Shown piece after piece: positions 53,823 through 63,714 of a stretch of 64,000 nt of DNA (the first letter of the stretch is position 1; every line of letters starts with the position of its first letter). The DNA lies in the NCBI GenBank assembly GCA_024235035.1, contig JACKNE010000007.1, positions 62,001 through 126,000 of the forward strand. Reading direction: 5' to 3'. The notes below the pieces were generated by a model. It made no database searches. It saw only the letters and a list, made by a program, of their open reading frames with translations, and was not told the DNA's origin. A program made the position numbers and the translations under genes. The DNA comes from Gammaproteobacteria bacterium (GTDB lineage Bacteria > Pseudomonadota > Gammaproteobacteria > Competibacterales > Competibacteraceae).

Positions 53823-54713
53823 ATGAAGCGTATTTTGCTATTTGTCGTGACCAATCTCGCGGTAATCGTGCTGCTTGGCATCATCACTCGTTTGCTGGGA
53901 GTGGATCGTTTCCTGGTCGGAACCGGTCTCAATCTCACTAGCCTGTTGATCTTCTCAGCCATTTTCGGCATGGGCGGCTCCCTCATCTCACTGCTCATGT
54001 CGAAGTGGATCGCAAAGATGTCCGTCGGCGCTCAGGTCATCGAACAGCCTCGTACGCAGACCGAGCGGTGGCTGGTGGAAACGGTCCACCGCCAAGCCCA
54101 GAAAGCTGAGATTGGCATGCCGGATGTCGCTGTTTACGACTCGCCGGAACCTAATGCCTTTGCCACGGGCGCCAGCCGCAACCATGCCCTGGTCGCCGTC
54201 AGCACTGGCTTGCTGGAGCAGATGAGCGCTGAGGAGGTGGAAGCCGTGCTGGGTCATGAGGTCAGCCATGTAGCCAATGGCGACATGGTGACGCTGGCTT
54301 TGATACAGGGCGTACTCAATACTTTTGTGATCGCGTTGTCGCGAGTCATCGGCTACCTAGTGGATCAGGCGCTGTCACGCAGCGAGGAGTATCGCGGTCC
54401 CGGGATCGGCTACTACATCACCAGCTTTGTGATGGAAATCGTGTTTGGCTTCCTGGCTTCGCTGGTGGTGATGGGGTTCAGCCGCTACCGGGAGTTTCAT
54501 GCCGACGCAGGTGGCGCCCAACTGGCGGGGCGCGGCAAGATGATCGCTGCATTGGAGCGGCTGCGGCAGTTGCACGAACCTTCACAACTCCCCTCACAGA
54601 TGGCCGCGTTTGGCATCCATGGTGGCTTGAGTGAGGGTTTGCGCAAGCTGCTGCTGACCCATCCACCGCTGGAAGAGCGTATCGCCGCCCTGCGTCAGGG
54701 CGGTGGGAGATAG
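53823..54713 (+). CDS. htpX: Membrane zinc protease HtpX
   Basis: 296 aa, as in E. coli HtpX (293 aa). Two N-terminal membrane helices ([37 protein letters not shown]) precede the M48 peptidase domain. The zinc motif is [13 protein letters not shown], with the third ligand Glu in [17 protein letters not shown]; two more hydrophobic segments lie between them. HtpX degrades damaged membrane proteins together with FtsH. ATG 53823 was chosen because it opens directly with MKRILLF, the family start. Confidence 0.95.
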   Translation: MKRILLFVVTNLAVIVLLGIITRLLGVDRFLVGTGLNLTSLLIFSAIFGMGGSLISLLMSKWIAKMSVGAQVIEQPRTQTERWLVETVHRQAQKAEIGMPDVAVYDSPEPNAFATGASRNHALVAVSTGLLEQMSAEEVEAVLGHEVSHVANGDMVTLALIQGVLNTFVIALSRVIGYLVDQALSRSEEYRGPGIGYYITSFVMEIVFGFLASLVVMGFSRYREFHADAGGAQLAGRGKMIAALERLRQLHEPSQLPSQMAAFGIHGGLSEGLRKLLLTHPPLEERIAALRQGGGR

Positions 54714-54760
54714 GCAGTGGGTGATGGGGAGATGGTCATTGGCTACTCCCCATTCCTTGG

Positions 54761-56896
54761 TTACCCAGCATACTGACGGAAATCGAAGTCCAGTTGTTCA
54801 CCCGCTTCCGCGACCATGTTACCTTGCACCAAGGTGACGCCAAACTGCCAAATACTGGCCATCTGCGGCGCCGTCATCACTCCGGCGGCCACCACCTGCG
54901 TTTTCAGCTCGTGCGCCCGCTGGGTCAGTAGCGCCATCGCCTGGCGGCTGTTTTCATCCTTGGCCTTGGCCAACCGCTCGATCAGGCTACCGTCCAGCTT
55001 GATGTAATCGGGCACCAATTCTCCAAGCAGCCGCTCGGAATGGGGCTTGCCGCCGAAATGGGACAAGGCGGTGCCGCAGCCCAACTCCCGCAGATTGACC
55101 CTCAGCAATAATCGAGTTTCCTCGAAACAGTCATCGGCGTCGTCCTCCTTGATCTCGAACACCAGGAGTTGCGGCGGCAGTCGATTCTCCTTGAAACGCT
55201 TGACCAGCCAGTCAAAGAAATCTTTGTCTGACAAGGAATTGCGGGATAGTCGTACGAAAAGAATCGGTGGTTTTTCTCCGCTTTTCTGGACTTCGATCAA
55301 GACGGCTATAGCTCGAATGATCGTCCATTTATCCAGGGTGCCCATCATGCCATGGCGCACCGCCACGCTGCCCAGCTTGTCCATCGGTTGGCGATTGCCT
55401 GCATCGTCGACAATCCGCAGATAAACCTTGTAACGGGCTTCTTCAGCGTTTTCGAAGCTGACGATCGGTTGATAGTTCAGGCTGAAACGACCGTTGGTCA
55501 GCGCATCTCGAATCAGGTGGATGGTGGCTTCGTCTTGCTCGCTGATCGCCGCACTGGTCCTTTCCGATATATGCTCTTCCTGAGGGGGTGTATAAACCTC
55601 AATCTGATTGCCTCCTTTCTGGCGGGCCGCTTCGCAAGCGCGATCGGCGTGGGAAAGGATTTGTAGAGCGCTTTCATGGCTGTCGCGCGCGTCGTAAACG
55701 CCAATGCAGCAGGTGGCCGTCAGCAACTTGCCACCGATTTTGAAATTGTGTTCAGCGATCTTCTCACGGATATGCTCGGCCAAGGCTGACGGGTCCGTCG
55801 ATGAGCGAGCAGGCGCATAGATCACGAACACCTCGCCGGCAAAGTAGGCAGCCATGTCGTCCGGCGCCAACATAGGCTTGATCAGACTCGCAGCGTCGCG
55901 CATGAACTGGCCGAGCGCTTCGAAACCCATGCCGTGACGAATGGTGGAATAGTCGGTGAACAGGATATACAGCACCGTGCCATCATGTTCGATCTCCAGA
56001 GATTCGAGGAAAAACCGTCGACTGCACAGACCGGTGACTTCGTCGAATTTGAGCATTTCCTCCAGTTGCTGATTGTAAGGACTCTTCTCTGGCGTCGCGT
56101 CGCGAACGATGATTTGGGTACAGGGCTCATCGTTCATTCGGGTCGGCGCGCATTCCAGCAGAATCGGGAAGGTTTGGCCATTACTGCGCACCCCGACCAG
56201 TTCCACGGGTTCGATGGCCTTGCCAGAACGGATGCTGCGGCGCAATACGCTTTTCAGCGCATCCCGATAGCCTGGCGGGACCATGTGTACCAGTTGGATG
56301 TTGGCCAGATCCTCCTTGCGTTCGTAACCGAACAAGCGAAGGTAGGTTGCATTAGCGTAGGTGTGAACGCCCTCGTGAATGTAGGCGATCGCTTCCTGGA
56401 TATTTTCCAGCAAGGCTTGGCTGCGAGTTTCCCCTTCCTTGAAGCGCACCTCAAACGACTTTTCGCGCTTGCGATCCTGCAGATGGCGTAGCTCTTTACG
56501 AATGACAGCAACCAAATGATCAGCATCGTCCAAGTAGAAATAGTTGTCGGCCCCTTCTTCGAGCAATCGGGCGGGCCGATGTCCTTCACGATGCGCATCG
56601 TCGACGACGGCGACGATGGGAATATCCTGCTGGGCTTCGGCCACCATCAACCGTACTTCAGCGATGGTGGGTAATTCGTCGGTCAAGCGCAGCAAGATGA
56701 GATCCAGAGGTTGATAATCGATCGTACTCCGGGCTTCTTCCGCTTGGTCGGTCTGGATCAGCTCAAGCTGATAACCATCGCCCCGCAGGGTCTTCACGAT
56801 ATGGTCGATGTCGGATCGGGAGCGATCCACGATCAGCAAGTTAACGATAGAAGGCTCAGACACGCGCTCCAACCTCTGCTGGGGGCCAGAATCCAA
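54761..56896 (-). CDS. FimX-like c-di-GMP receptor: REC-PAS-degenerate GGDEF-degenerate EAL
   Basis: 711 aa. In order: a REC-like domain (residues 15-130, VNLLIVDRSRSDIDHIVK), a PAS domain (150-270, ALLENIQEAIAYIHEGV), a GGDEF domain (about 285-425) and an EAL domain (about 455-705). The GGDEF site reads AGEVF and the EAL site reads VYL in YKVYLRIVDDAGN, so both enzymes should be inactive. The domain order, length and degeneracy match Pseudomonas FimX (691 aa), which binds c-di-GMP through its EAL domain to control type IV pili. No pilus gene is nearby. The GTG at 56863 is an alternative start. Confidence 0.85.
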   Translation of the reverse strand: MDSGPQQRLERVSEPSIVNLLIVDRSRSDIDHIVKTLRGDGYQLELIQTDQAEEARSTIDYQPLDLILLRLTDELPTIAEVRLMVAEAQQDIPIVAVVDDAHREGHRPARLLEEGADNYFYLDDADHLVAVIRKELRHLQDRKREKSFEVRFKEGETRSQALLENIQEAIAYIHEGVHTYANATYLRLFGYERKEDLANIQLVHMVPPGYRDALKSVLRRSIRSGKAIEPVELVGVRSNGQTFPILLECAPTRMNDEPCTQIIVRDATPEKSPYNQQLEEMLKFDEVTGLCSRRFFLESLEIEHDGTVLYILFTDYSTIRHGMGFEALGQFMRDAASLIKPMLAPDDMAAYFAGEVFVIYAPARSSTDPSALAEHIREKIAEHNFKIGGKLLTATCCIGVYDARDSHESALQILSHADRACEAARQKGGNQIEVYTPPQEEHISERTSAAISEQDEATIHLIRDALTNGRFSLNYQPIVSFENAEEARYKVYLRIVDDAGNRQPMDKLGSVAVRHGMMGTLDKWTIIRAIAVLIEVQKSGEKPPILFVRLSRNSLSDKDFFDWLVKRFKENRLPPQLLVFEIKEDDADDCFEETRLLLRVNLRELGCGTALSHFGGKPHSERLLGELVPDYIKLDGSLIERLAKAKDENSRQAMALLTQRAHELKTQVVAAGVMTAPQMASIWQFGVTLVQGNMVAEAGEQLDFDFRQYAG

Positions 56897-56917
56897 ACGG
56901 GAAGGGAAACTCTATCA

Positions 56918-57931
56918 TCAGCGCGACTCCACCAGGGTTTTGGCCAATTGCCCCGGTTGTTCCCGCACTAGCCGAGGCACCAGGTAGCCTGGCAACCGCT
57001 GACGTAATGTATTCATGATAGCTAATGCTACGCTTTCCTTCACGGCAAAATGCGCTGCGCCCTGCACTGGGTCGAGTAGATGCAGATAATAAGGCAGGAC
57101 CCGCGCCGTAAACAGCGTCTCACTCAGCGCCGCTAGGGTTGTCGCCGCATCGTTGACCCCGCGCAGCAATACTGATTGGTTGAGCAAGGTGACGCCAGCC
57201 GTTGCCAGCCACGCCAGCGTCTGGCTCACCGTTGTGTCAATTTCTTGTGGGTGATTGGCGTGAACGACCAACACCGGACGCAGGCGGGAACCGAGCAACA
57301 CTTTTAGCAGCCCGTTATCGACTCGCTCAGGCAAGATAATCGGCAGTCGACTGTGAATCCGCAGTCGTTCCAGATGCGGAATACTTTCCAATGCCGCCAG
57401 CAGCGCGCCCAATCGCCGGTTGGATAATGCCAAGGGATCACCACCACTCAGAATGATCTCGCGTAGACTGACGTCGCTTGCCAGATAATTGAGCGCCGGT
57501 CGCCATTGGTTCACCCCAGCCCAAACTTCGGTGTAGGGAAACTCTCGGCGGAAGCAGTAGCGACAATGCACCGCGCAAGCATTGGTGACGATCAATAGGG
57601 CGCGGCCATGATATTTGTGAAGAACACCTGGCGCGGCTTGCGTCGCCTGTTCGTCTAGTGGATCGGCTACGAAGCCTGATACCGATTCCAGTTCTAGCGC
57701 CAATGGTAAGACTTGGCGTAATAGCGGATCATCCGGAACCCCCCGATGCATCCGGGCGACAAAACCGCGTGGTACGCGCAGCGGAAACTTTGACGCTGCC
57801 GCCTGCGCCGCAGGCAATAGGGCCAGATCGAGACCCAGTTCCCGCAGTAGTTGCTCCGGTTCGCGGATCGCGTCGGCCAATTCCCGTTGCCAGCGCGGAA
57901 CCTGACGGGACATTGTCTTTGCAGTTATCAT
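56918..57931 (-). CDS. epmB: EF-P beta-lysylation protein EpmB (lysine 2,3-aminomutase type)
   Basis: 337 aa radical SAM enzyme. The cluster motif is [29 protein letters not shown] and [16 protein letters not shown], with [14 protein letters not shown], are typical of EpmB (formerly YjeK). It turns (S)-alpha-lysine into (R)-beta-lysine for attachment to elongation factor P. It is divergent from efp, and epmA is also in the window, so the whole pathway is here except the final hydroxylase EpmC, which I do not see. Confidence 0.94.
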   Translation of the reverse strand: MITAKTMSRQVPRWQRELADAIREPEQLLRELGLDLALLPAAQAAASKFPLRVPRGFVARMHRGVPDDPLLRQVLPLALELESVSGFVADPLDEQATQAAPGVLHKYHGRALLIVTNACAVHCRYCFRREFPYTEVWAGVNQWRPALNYLASDVSLREIILSGGDPLALSNRRLGALLAALESIPHLERLRIHSRLPIILPERVDNGLLKVLLGSRLRPVLVVHANHPQEIDTTVSQTLAWLATAGVTLLNQSVLLRGVNDAATTLAALSETLFTARVLPYYLHLLDPVQGAAHFAVKESVALAIMNTLRQRLPGYLVPRLVREQPGQLAKTLVESR

Positions 57932-57977
57932 ATTAGGCTTTTATCGCTCAATCACTTTGATGGAAGGCAGGTTTTAC

Positions 57978-58547
57978 ATGGCAATGTATAGTACCAATGA
58001 ATTCAAGAGCGGGCTGAAGATCATGCTGGATGGCGATCCCTACGCCGTGGTCGAGAATGAGTTCGTCAAGCCCGGCAAGGGTCAAGCATTCAATCGCGTC
58101 AAGGTCCGCAATCTGAAAACGAATCGAGTGATCGAACGCACCTTCAAGTCGGGTGATACCGTGGAAGGCGCTGATGTCATCGATATCGAACTGCAATATC
58201 TCTACAACGATGGTGAATACTGGCACTTCATGGATCAACAAAGCTTTGAGCAAGTCACCGCCGATGCGGCTGCCATGGGTGATTCTGGTAAGTGGTTGAA
58301 AGAAGAGGCGATTTGTCAAGTGACATTGTGGAATGGCGTGCCTCTAAGCGTTGCTCCCCCCAACTTCGTGATCATGACGATCGTCGAAACCGACCCAGGT
58401 CTACGCGGCGACACTTCGGGTGGTGGCGGTAAACCGGCAACGCTGGAAACCGGTGCGGTCGTCCGAGTGCCGTTGTTCGTTCAGGGGGGCGAAGTCATCA
58501 AAGTGGATACTCGGACGGGTGAGTATGTATCCCGTGTCAAGGAATAA
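57978..58547 (+). CDS. efp: Elongation factor P
   Basis: 189 aa with the three beta-barrel domains of [22 protein letters not shown] opens it, and the modified lysine is in the loop KPGKGQAF, near residue 34. [20 protein letters not shown] closes it. EF-P relieves ribosomes stalled at polyproline. Lysine at this site, together with epmA and epmB, predicts beta-lysyl modification. ATG 57978 fits the family start; earlier in-frame codons back to 57957 are unlikely. ATG 57984 is a close alternative. Confidence 0.95.
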   Translation: MAMYSTNEFKSGLKIMLDGDPYAVVENEFVKPGKGQAFNRVKVRNLKTNRVIERTFKSGDTVEGADVIDIELQYLYNDGEYWHFMDQQSFEQVTADAAAMGDSGKWLKEEAICQVTLWNGVPLSVAPPNFVIMTIVETDPGLRGDTSGGGGKPATLETGAVVRVPLFVQGGEVIKVDTRTGEYVSRVKE

Positions 58548-58698
58548 AGAGTGAAGGGCTGCTTTTCGTGCAGGATAGGCTCGAATGGCTAATTATTGAT
58601 CCTGTGCTCGGTTGGAAATAGATGGAGCAGGGTATGGAGAGACTCTGCTGCCTGTAAGAACTTTCGATGTTGGTGACCACTGAAACCGATCGTACCGC

Positions 58699-60525
58699 AT
58701 GGAGAATACCTTGATAGCCTCCTCTGGCAGGATTGACGATCTTGAACACATCGATACCCACCATGCGGTCCAGGTCGCTGATCGAGTCTGGTGGGTCGGA
58801 CATCGTCAGGAAGACGACATTTTTCAATGTCACGTTTATCTGATCGAGCAGGGTGATCAATCGGTATTGCTGGACCCCGGATCGGTACTGACTTTTCGCC
58901 ATACCTTGCGGAAGATCGAGGAAATCATCCCCCTTTCCCACATCCGCTATTTTGTTTGCCATCATCAGGACCCGGATATTACCGGCGCGTTGCCGCTCAT
59001 CGATCAAATCGTGAGCCGCGACGATGCGGTGCTGGTCACGCATTGGCGAACGCAGATGCTCGTCAAGCATTATGGATTCCGACTGCCATTCTGGCTGGTG
59101 GAGGAGCATGAATGGAAACTGCCGCTGGCCGATCGTACCCTGGATTTCGTGTTCACCCCCTATGCTCATTTCCCCGGCGCGATCTGTACCTTCGACCCTG
59201 TATCGCAGGTGCTGTTTTCTAGCGACCTTTTTGGTGGGCTGACGTCGGAATTTTCGTTGGTGGCCAAAGACGAACAATACTTCGAGGCCATGCGTCCATT
59301 CCATGAGCACTATATGCCTAGCCGAGATATTCTCGGCTACGCGCTACAAGCTATCGAGCGGCGCCCAATCCGGATCATTGCCCCTCAGCATGGCTCAATC
59401 ATTCCCGAAGCGTTGGTCAGGTTCATGATCGACAAGCTGAAAACCTTGGATTGTGGGCTCTACCTGATCGCCCGTGGCGATACCGACATCCGGCGTTTGT
59501 CGCAACTCAATCGAATGTTGCGCGATATCACGCACACCATGCTGATTTATCGAGATTTTCAGGATATCGCCAGCAACCTGTTGGAGATTGCCCAGCGGAT
59601 CTTGCCAGCAACTTTGCTGGAGTTTTATGCGCGGTTGGATGAACAGACAGTTCTGCATCTTTCGCCAGAAAGTCGTTACCGGGGTATCGAAATCGAACCG
59701 CCCGCCGCCGTCGCTCGTATCCTTGATCTGGATCATAAGCAGTGGAACGAATTAAATGTCACCGGCGCCACGGCGTTCATCCTGGCGGATGATAGTGATG
59801 ATGCTCCAACCCTGAGGCTACCGTTGTTTTCACCAGCCCAAGGAACGGTGCAAGCGGTGGCCATCATTCATCTGACCGAGTGGGTGACGTCCAACGATGA
59901 GTTACGCCAAGTCATCGAGCAAATGAGTGTGCCGCTGCAAGTGGCGGTAGAGCGAGAAGTTATCTATCGCCAACTCGATATGGAGCGACAACGGATTTAT
60001 GAGCGCTCGATCCGCGATCCTCTGACCGGACTGTTCACTCGCATCTATATGCAGGAAGTCGTCCAGCGACTGTGCGATATTCAAGACCGCAGCCCCGGTA
60101 ATCGGGTCGCAGTGCTCATGCTGGATATTGACCACTTCAAGAGCGTGAATGACACCTATGGGCACAATCAGGGTGATGTGGTGCTGCGCCGCGTCGCAGC
60201 GGAAATCCTGAGATCTACCCGGGGCAGCGATATTCCGATGCGCCTGGGCGGCGAAGAGTTCGCTATTTTCGTGGTGGGCGATGCGGTCGCTTATGCCGCC
60301 CAGTTTGCTGAACGACTGCGAATGCAGGTCGCCGCTATCCGCTTTGAGGCGCCGATGACCGAGCAAGTCGTCACCGTGAGCATTGGCGTCGCTACCCGCC
60401 AGCCGCCGGAGACGTTGCTGGATCTCATGCAGCACGCTGACACAGCGCTGTACGCCGCTAAGAATAGCGGTCGCAACCAGGTTTGCGTTGCCTCGGACAG
60501 TACGGTGCAACGGCAAATGGTCTGA
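58699..60525 (+). CDS. Diiron ODP-domain diguanylate cyclase
   Basis: 608 aa. Residues about 20-250 are a metallo-beta-lactamase fold of the flavodiiron (ODP) type: HHQDPDITGALP (88-99), His157 in AHFPGAICTFD, Asp176 in FSSDLFGG and His231 in APQHGSI. Six of seven diiron ligands are kept; the final His of HxExDH is Ile94. After a GAF-like linker (about 290-430) comes a GGDEF domain with LDIDHFKSVNDTYGHNQGD, the active RLGGEEFAIF and an inhibitory-site RGSD five residues before it. It should make c-di-GMP in response to oxygen or a redox signal. A TTG at 58711 with GGAG six bases before it could be the real start. epmA follows 15 bases after the stop. Confidence 0.87.
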   Translation: MENTLIASSGRIDDLEHIDTHHAVQVADRVWWVGHRQEDDIFQCHVYLIEQGDQSVLLDPGSVLTFRHTLRKIEEIIPLSHIRYFVCHHQDPDITGALPLIDQIVSRDDAVLVTHWRTQMLVKHYGFRLPFWLVEEHEWKLPLADRTLDFVFTPYAHFPGAICTFDPVSQVLFSSDLFGGLTSEFSLVAKDEQYFEAMRPFHEHYMPSRDILGYALQAIERRPIRIIAPQHGSIIPEALVRFMIDKLKTLDCGLYLIARGDTDIRRLSQLNRMLRDITHTMLIYRDFQDIASNLLEIAQRILPATLLEFYARLDEQTVLHLSPESRYRGIEIEPPAAVARILDLDHKQWNELNVTGATAFILADDSDDAPTLRLPLFSPAQGTVQAVAIIHLTEWVTSNDELRQVIEQMSVPLQVAVEREVIYRQLDMERQRIYERSIRDPLTGLFTRIYMQEVVQRLCDIQDRSPGNRVAVLMLDIDHFKSVNDTYGHNQGDVVLRRVAAEILRSTRGSDIPMRLGGEEFAIFVVGDAVAYAAQFAERLRMQVAAIRFEAPMTEQVVTVSIGVATRQPPETLLDLMQHADTALYAAKNSGRNQVCVASDSTVQRQMV

Positions 60526-60540
60526 CTGTAGAAGAGGCAA

Positions 60541-61515
60541 ATGGTGATTGGAGCATCTCTTCCCATCTTGCGACTGAGAGCTGAATTACTGGCGCGAACC
60601 CGAACTTTTTTTGCGGCGCGCGGTGTGTTGGAGGTGGAAACGCCGATGTTGTCAGCAGCGGCAGTGACCGATCCCCATCTGGCCAGCTTGGTTACGGTGT
60701 ATTCAGGGCCAGGGCCGCGCCACGGTCAAACGCTGTACCTGCATACTTCGCCGGAATTTCCCATGAAGCGATTGCTGGTGGCGGGTAGCGGCTGCATCTA
60801 TCAAATCGCCCGTGTGTTTCGTGACGGTGAAGCTGGACGTCGCCACCATCCTGAGTTCACCTTGCTGGAATGGTACCGGGTCGGTTTTGATCACCACCGA
60901 TTGATGGATGAAGTCGTGGAACTGGTATCGGAGTTACTGACTGACCGGTTGTTGTTGGCGGCGCCAGAATGGTTGAGCTATCGGGAGGTGTTCGAGCGGT
61001 ACCTCGACCTCGACCCGCATCGAGTGACGGTCGCGGAGCTGGCGACATGCGCAGAGTGTCTTGAGGTTCCTATTCCACCGGGCATGCCGATGGCTGATGT
61101 CGATCCCTGGCTGGACTTGTTACTGACCCATTGCATTGAGCCCCATCTCGGTCAGGGGCGGCTATGCTTCGTGTACGACTATCCCGCCTCGCAAGCGGCG
61201 CTAGCGCGGTTGCGGCCCGGCGATCCGCTGGTCGCCGAACGCTTTGAGTTGTATCTGAACGGCATCGAACTGGCCAATGGCTTCCACGAATTGAGTGATG
61301 CCGCCGAACAGCGCCGCCGTTTCGAGGCAGAGAATGGGATGCGGCGGATACAAGGTTTACCAGCCATGCCGGTGGATGAAGGCCTGCTGGCGGCGCTGGA
61401 AGCAGGGTTGCCAGCTTGCGCCGGGGTGGCGTTGGGCTTCGACCGACTGGTGATGCTGACGGCGGGGAAAGACGCGTTGGCGGAGGTGCTGGCGTTTCCG
61501 TTTGCGTGGACGTGA
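60541..61515 (+). CDS. epmA: EF-P (R)-beta-lysine ligase EpmA
   Basis: 324 aa, the size of GenX/PoxA/EpmA (325 aa), a class II lysyl-tRNA synthetase without the anticodon-binding domain. Motif 2 is visible as RVFRDGEAGRRHHPEFTLLE, motif 3 as GVALGFDRLVMLTAG, and ELYLNGIELANGFHELSD is the substrate region. It attaches (R)-beta-lysine, made by EpmB, to the EF-P lysine. It lies 2 kb from efp with the ODP-GGDEF gene between, all on the same strand. Confidence 0.95.
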   Translation: MVIGASLPILRLRAELLARTRTFFAARGVLEVETPMLSAAAVTDPHLASLVTVYSGPGPRHGQTLYLHTSPEFPMKRLLVAGSGCIYQIARVFRDGEAGRRHHPEFTLLEWYRVGFDHHRLMDEVVELVSELLTDRLLLAAPEWLSYREVFERYLDLDPHRVTVAELATCAECLEVPIPPGMPMADVDPWLDLLLTHCIEPHLGQGRLCFVYDYPASQAALARLRPGDPLVAERFELYLNGIELANGFHELSDAAEQRRRFEAENGMRRIQGLPAMPVDEGLLAALEAGLPACAGVALGFDRLVMLTAGKDALAEVLAFPFAWT

Positions 61516-61566
61516 TTGACCAAGAGAGGTCTTTACAACCCCTAAACTTTTTCCGGGAGAATCACG

Positions 61567-61800
61567 GTGGCGATGTTTCACGAACTGCGCGGCCAGCAGC
61601 GCGAACTGCTGGATCAACTGGATGAACTGGAAGAGGCGATCAGCGAACTGAGCGATCTCTTGGACGGTGCTGGCGAAGAGGATGAGGGGCATGAGCGACT
61701 GGCTTGGCTGCATCGCCAACAGGCTGGGGTGCGGGTGATGCTGGGTGAGACGGAGCGGGCGTTGCTGGCATTCAGCGAGTCGGAGGTTTGGGAAGAATAG
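61567..61800 (+). CDS. Small acidic coiled-coil protein
   Basis: 77 aa, acidic and helical: ELRGQQRELLDQLDELEEAI and a second helix around LAWLHRQQAGVRVML. I know no family. The start is GTG 61567, six bases after a GGGAGA; ATG 61573 would be too far from that site. It follows epmA by 51 bases and converges on the ABC exporter. The good ribosome site and clean helical pattern make it likely to be expressed. Confidence 0.6.
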   Translation: MAMFHELRGQQRELLDQLDELEEAISELSDLLDGAGEEDEGHERLAWLHRQQAGVRVMLGETERALLAFSESEVWEE

Positions 61801-61807
61801 CCATCTT

Positions 61808-63628
61808 TCAATCCAATCCTAGCAAGCGTTCCTCTTCCCGCACAGCCTGCTCCTGTTGCTGCAAGGCCCACATCTGAGCATACATGCCCTTTTGTTGCAG
61901 TAACTCGCGGTGGGTGCCCTGCTCCTGCACGCGGCCATGATCCAACACCAAGATCTGGTCAGCATCGACGATGGTGGACAACCGATGTGCAATGACCAAT
62001 GTGGTGTGATTCATGGCTACCGCACGCAACGCCTGCAAAATGGCCTGCTCGGATTGGCTATCCAGCGCCGAGGTGGCTTCGTCGAAAATCAGGATGCGTG
62101 GCTGTTTGAGGATGGCGCGGGCAATCGCCATACGCTGTTTTTCACCACCCGATAATTTCAAACCACGCTCGCCCACGACGGTATCATAGCCGGCGGGTAA
62201 CTCGGCAATAAAATCATGCAGCTGGGCTGTGCGAGCAGCAGCGGTGATTTCTTCGCGGCTGGCTTCGGGTCGAGCGTAGGCTAAGTTGTAATACAACGTG
62301 TCGTTGAACAGCACCGTGTCTTGCGGGACGATGCCGATGGCGGCTCGCAGGCTTTGCTGGGTCACGCTGGCGATATCCTGATCATCGATTAGTATCCGCC
62401 CGCCGTTTACCTCGTAGAATCGGAACAGCAACCGCGCCAAGGTCGATTTCCCAGCCCCACTCGCACCCACGACCGCCAATTTGCGACCGGGTGGCACGGT
62501 GAAACTGACTTCGAACAAGATTTGCCGGTCTGGTTGATAGCCGAAACTCACCTGCTCAAACCGTAACTTGCCTTGCCTCAGGTGTAGTTTGTCGGCAGTT
62601 GGCGCATCGCGGATTTCCGGGGTCCGCTCAAACAGGTCGAGCAGATCATCCATATCGACCAGCGCATACTTGATCTGCCGATAGACAATGCCGAGAAAAT
62701 TCAATGGGATGAATAATTGTAGTAACAGGGCATTGACTAGCGTCAAATCACCCAAGGTCAACTGCCCGGCTGCGACTTGATGGGCAGCGACGAAGAGGAT
62801 CAACGTCACTCCAACCGCGATGATAGCGCCTTGTCCGAGATTGAGCACCGACATCGAGGTTTGGCTGAGTACAGCGCTGTTCTCCCAACGAATTAATGTA
62901 GCGTCGCAACGCCGTAATTCCCAGTCTTCATTGCCGAAGTATTTGACCGTTTCGTAGTTGATCAAGCTGTCAATGGCTTCGTTATTGGCCTGCGATTCCA
63001 GTCGGTTCATCCAATGCCGATGTTCCATTCGCCAATGGGTAATCATCAGAGTGAAAGCGACATAGGCGGTGACGCTTCCCAATACGATCACAGTGAAGAC
63101 TGGTGGATAGCGACCCAATAACAGTACCGTGGCCAGCAGAAATTCCACCAGCACTGGCAAGATGCTGAAGGCCAGATAGTTCAGCAAGGTGCTCAGGCTG
63201 CGCGCGCCCCGTTCCAGGTCCCGGCTGATGGCGCCGGTCTTGCGCTCCAGGTGGAAGCGCAGCGAGAGATCATGGAGATGGGCGAGGGTCCGAACGGTCA
63301 ACCGACGCATGGCCCGATAGCGGACCCGGGCGAACAGGACATCGCGCAGCTCACTGAACAAAGCGTTGCTCAGTTTCAGTGCGCCATAGGTCAGCAGCAG
63401 AATCGTGGGCGGAATGATGACCGCCTGATGATAAGCATCCAGGCGGTCCACGATCTGCTTGAGCGTCAGTGGCACTCCAATGTTGGCGATCTTGGCCAAC
63501 ACCAGGCAGCCGATCGCTGCCAGCACCCGGCCTCGATATTCCCAGAGGTACGGCAGCAAAGCGCGAATATTTGTCCAATCACGGCGTTTTTGAGGAGAGG
63601 ATTCAGTAGGGTCGAGCTCAGGGGGCAT
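61808..63628 (-). CDS. Atm1-type ABC exporter (half-transporter)
   Basis: 606 aa. Six membrane helices span residues about 35-320, and the ATPase follows: Walker A AVVGASGAGKSTLARLL, signature LKLSGGEKQRMAIARAI, Walker B ILIFDEATSALD and switch VIAHRLSTIV. ERKTGAISRDLERGARS and NYETVKYFGNEDWE are hallmarks of the Atm1/HMT1 branch, whose bacterial members export glutathione-linked metals or persulfides. It dimerises to work. A strong terminator separates it from cytochrome c5 upstream. Confidence 0.92.
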   Translation of the reverse strand: MPPELDPTESSPQKRRDWTNIRALLPYLWEYRGRVLAAIGCLVLAKIANIGVPLTLKQIVDRLDAYHQAVIIPPTILLLTYGALKLSNALFSELRDVLFARVRYRAMRRLTVRTLAHLHDLSLRFHLERKTGAISRDLERGARSLSTLLNYLAFSILPVLVEFLLATVLLLGRYPPVFTVIVLGSVTAYVAFTLMITHWRMEHRHWMNRLESQANNEAIDSLINYETVKYFGNEDWELRRCDATLIRWENSAVLSQTSMSVLNLGQGAIIAVGVTLILFVAAHQVAAGQLTLGDLTLVNALLLQLFIPLNFLGIVYRQIKYALVDMDDLLDLFERTPEIRDAPTADKLHLRQGKLRFEQVSFGYQPDRQILFEVSFTVPPGRKLAVVGASGAGKSTLARLLFRFYEVNGGRILIDDQDIASVTQQSLRAAIGIVPQDTVLFNDTLYYNLAYARPEASREEITAAARTAQLHDFIAELPAGYDTVVGERGLKLSGGEKQRMAIARAILKQPRILIFDEATSALDSQSEQAILQALRAVAMNHTTLVIAHRLSTIVDADQILVLDHGRVQEQGTHRELLQQKGMYAQMWALQQQEQAVREEERLLGLD

Positions 63629-63655
63629 GATGGCGCTGCTCGTTTGAAATAAAGA

Positions 63656-63680
63656 AGGGCCATCCGCTAGGGATGGCCCT
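63656..63680 (-). terminator. Intrinsic terminator after cytochrome c5
   Basis: AGGGCCATCC (63656-63665) and GGATGGCCCT (63671-63680) pair perfectly over ten bases around a five-base loop. On the minus strand TCTTTATTTC follows, suiting termination of the cytochrome c5 transcript. The gene stop is 35 bases before it. Confidence 0.82.
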
Positions 63681-63714
63681 CTTTCATCGGAACGAGGTTG
63701 ACGATTGGATGGCT

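Noticed and set aside
53690..53998. A 102-codon minus-strand frame running from htpX into the repeat
   Set aside because: Most of it is antisense to htpX, and its end is repeat sequence; no ribosome site.
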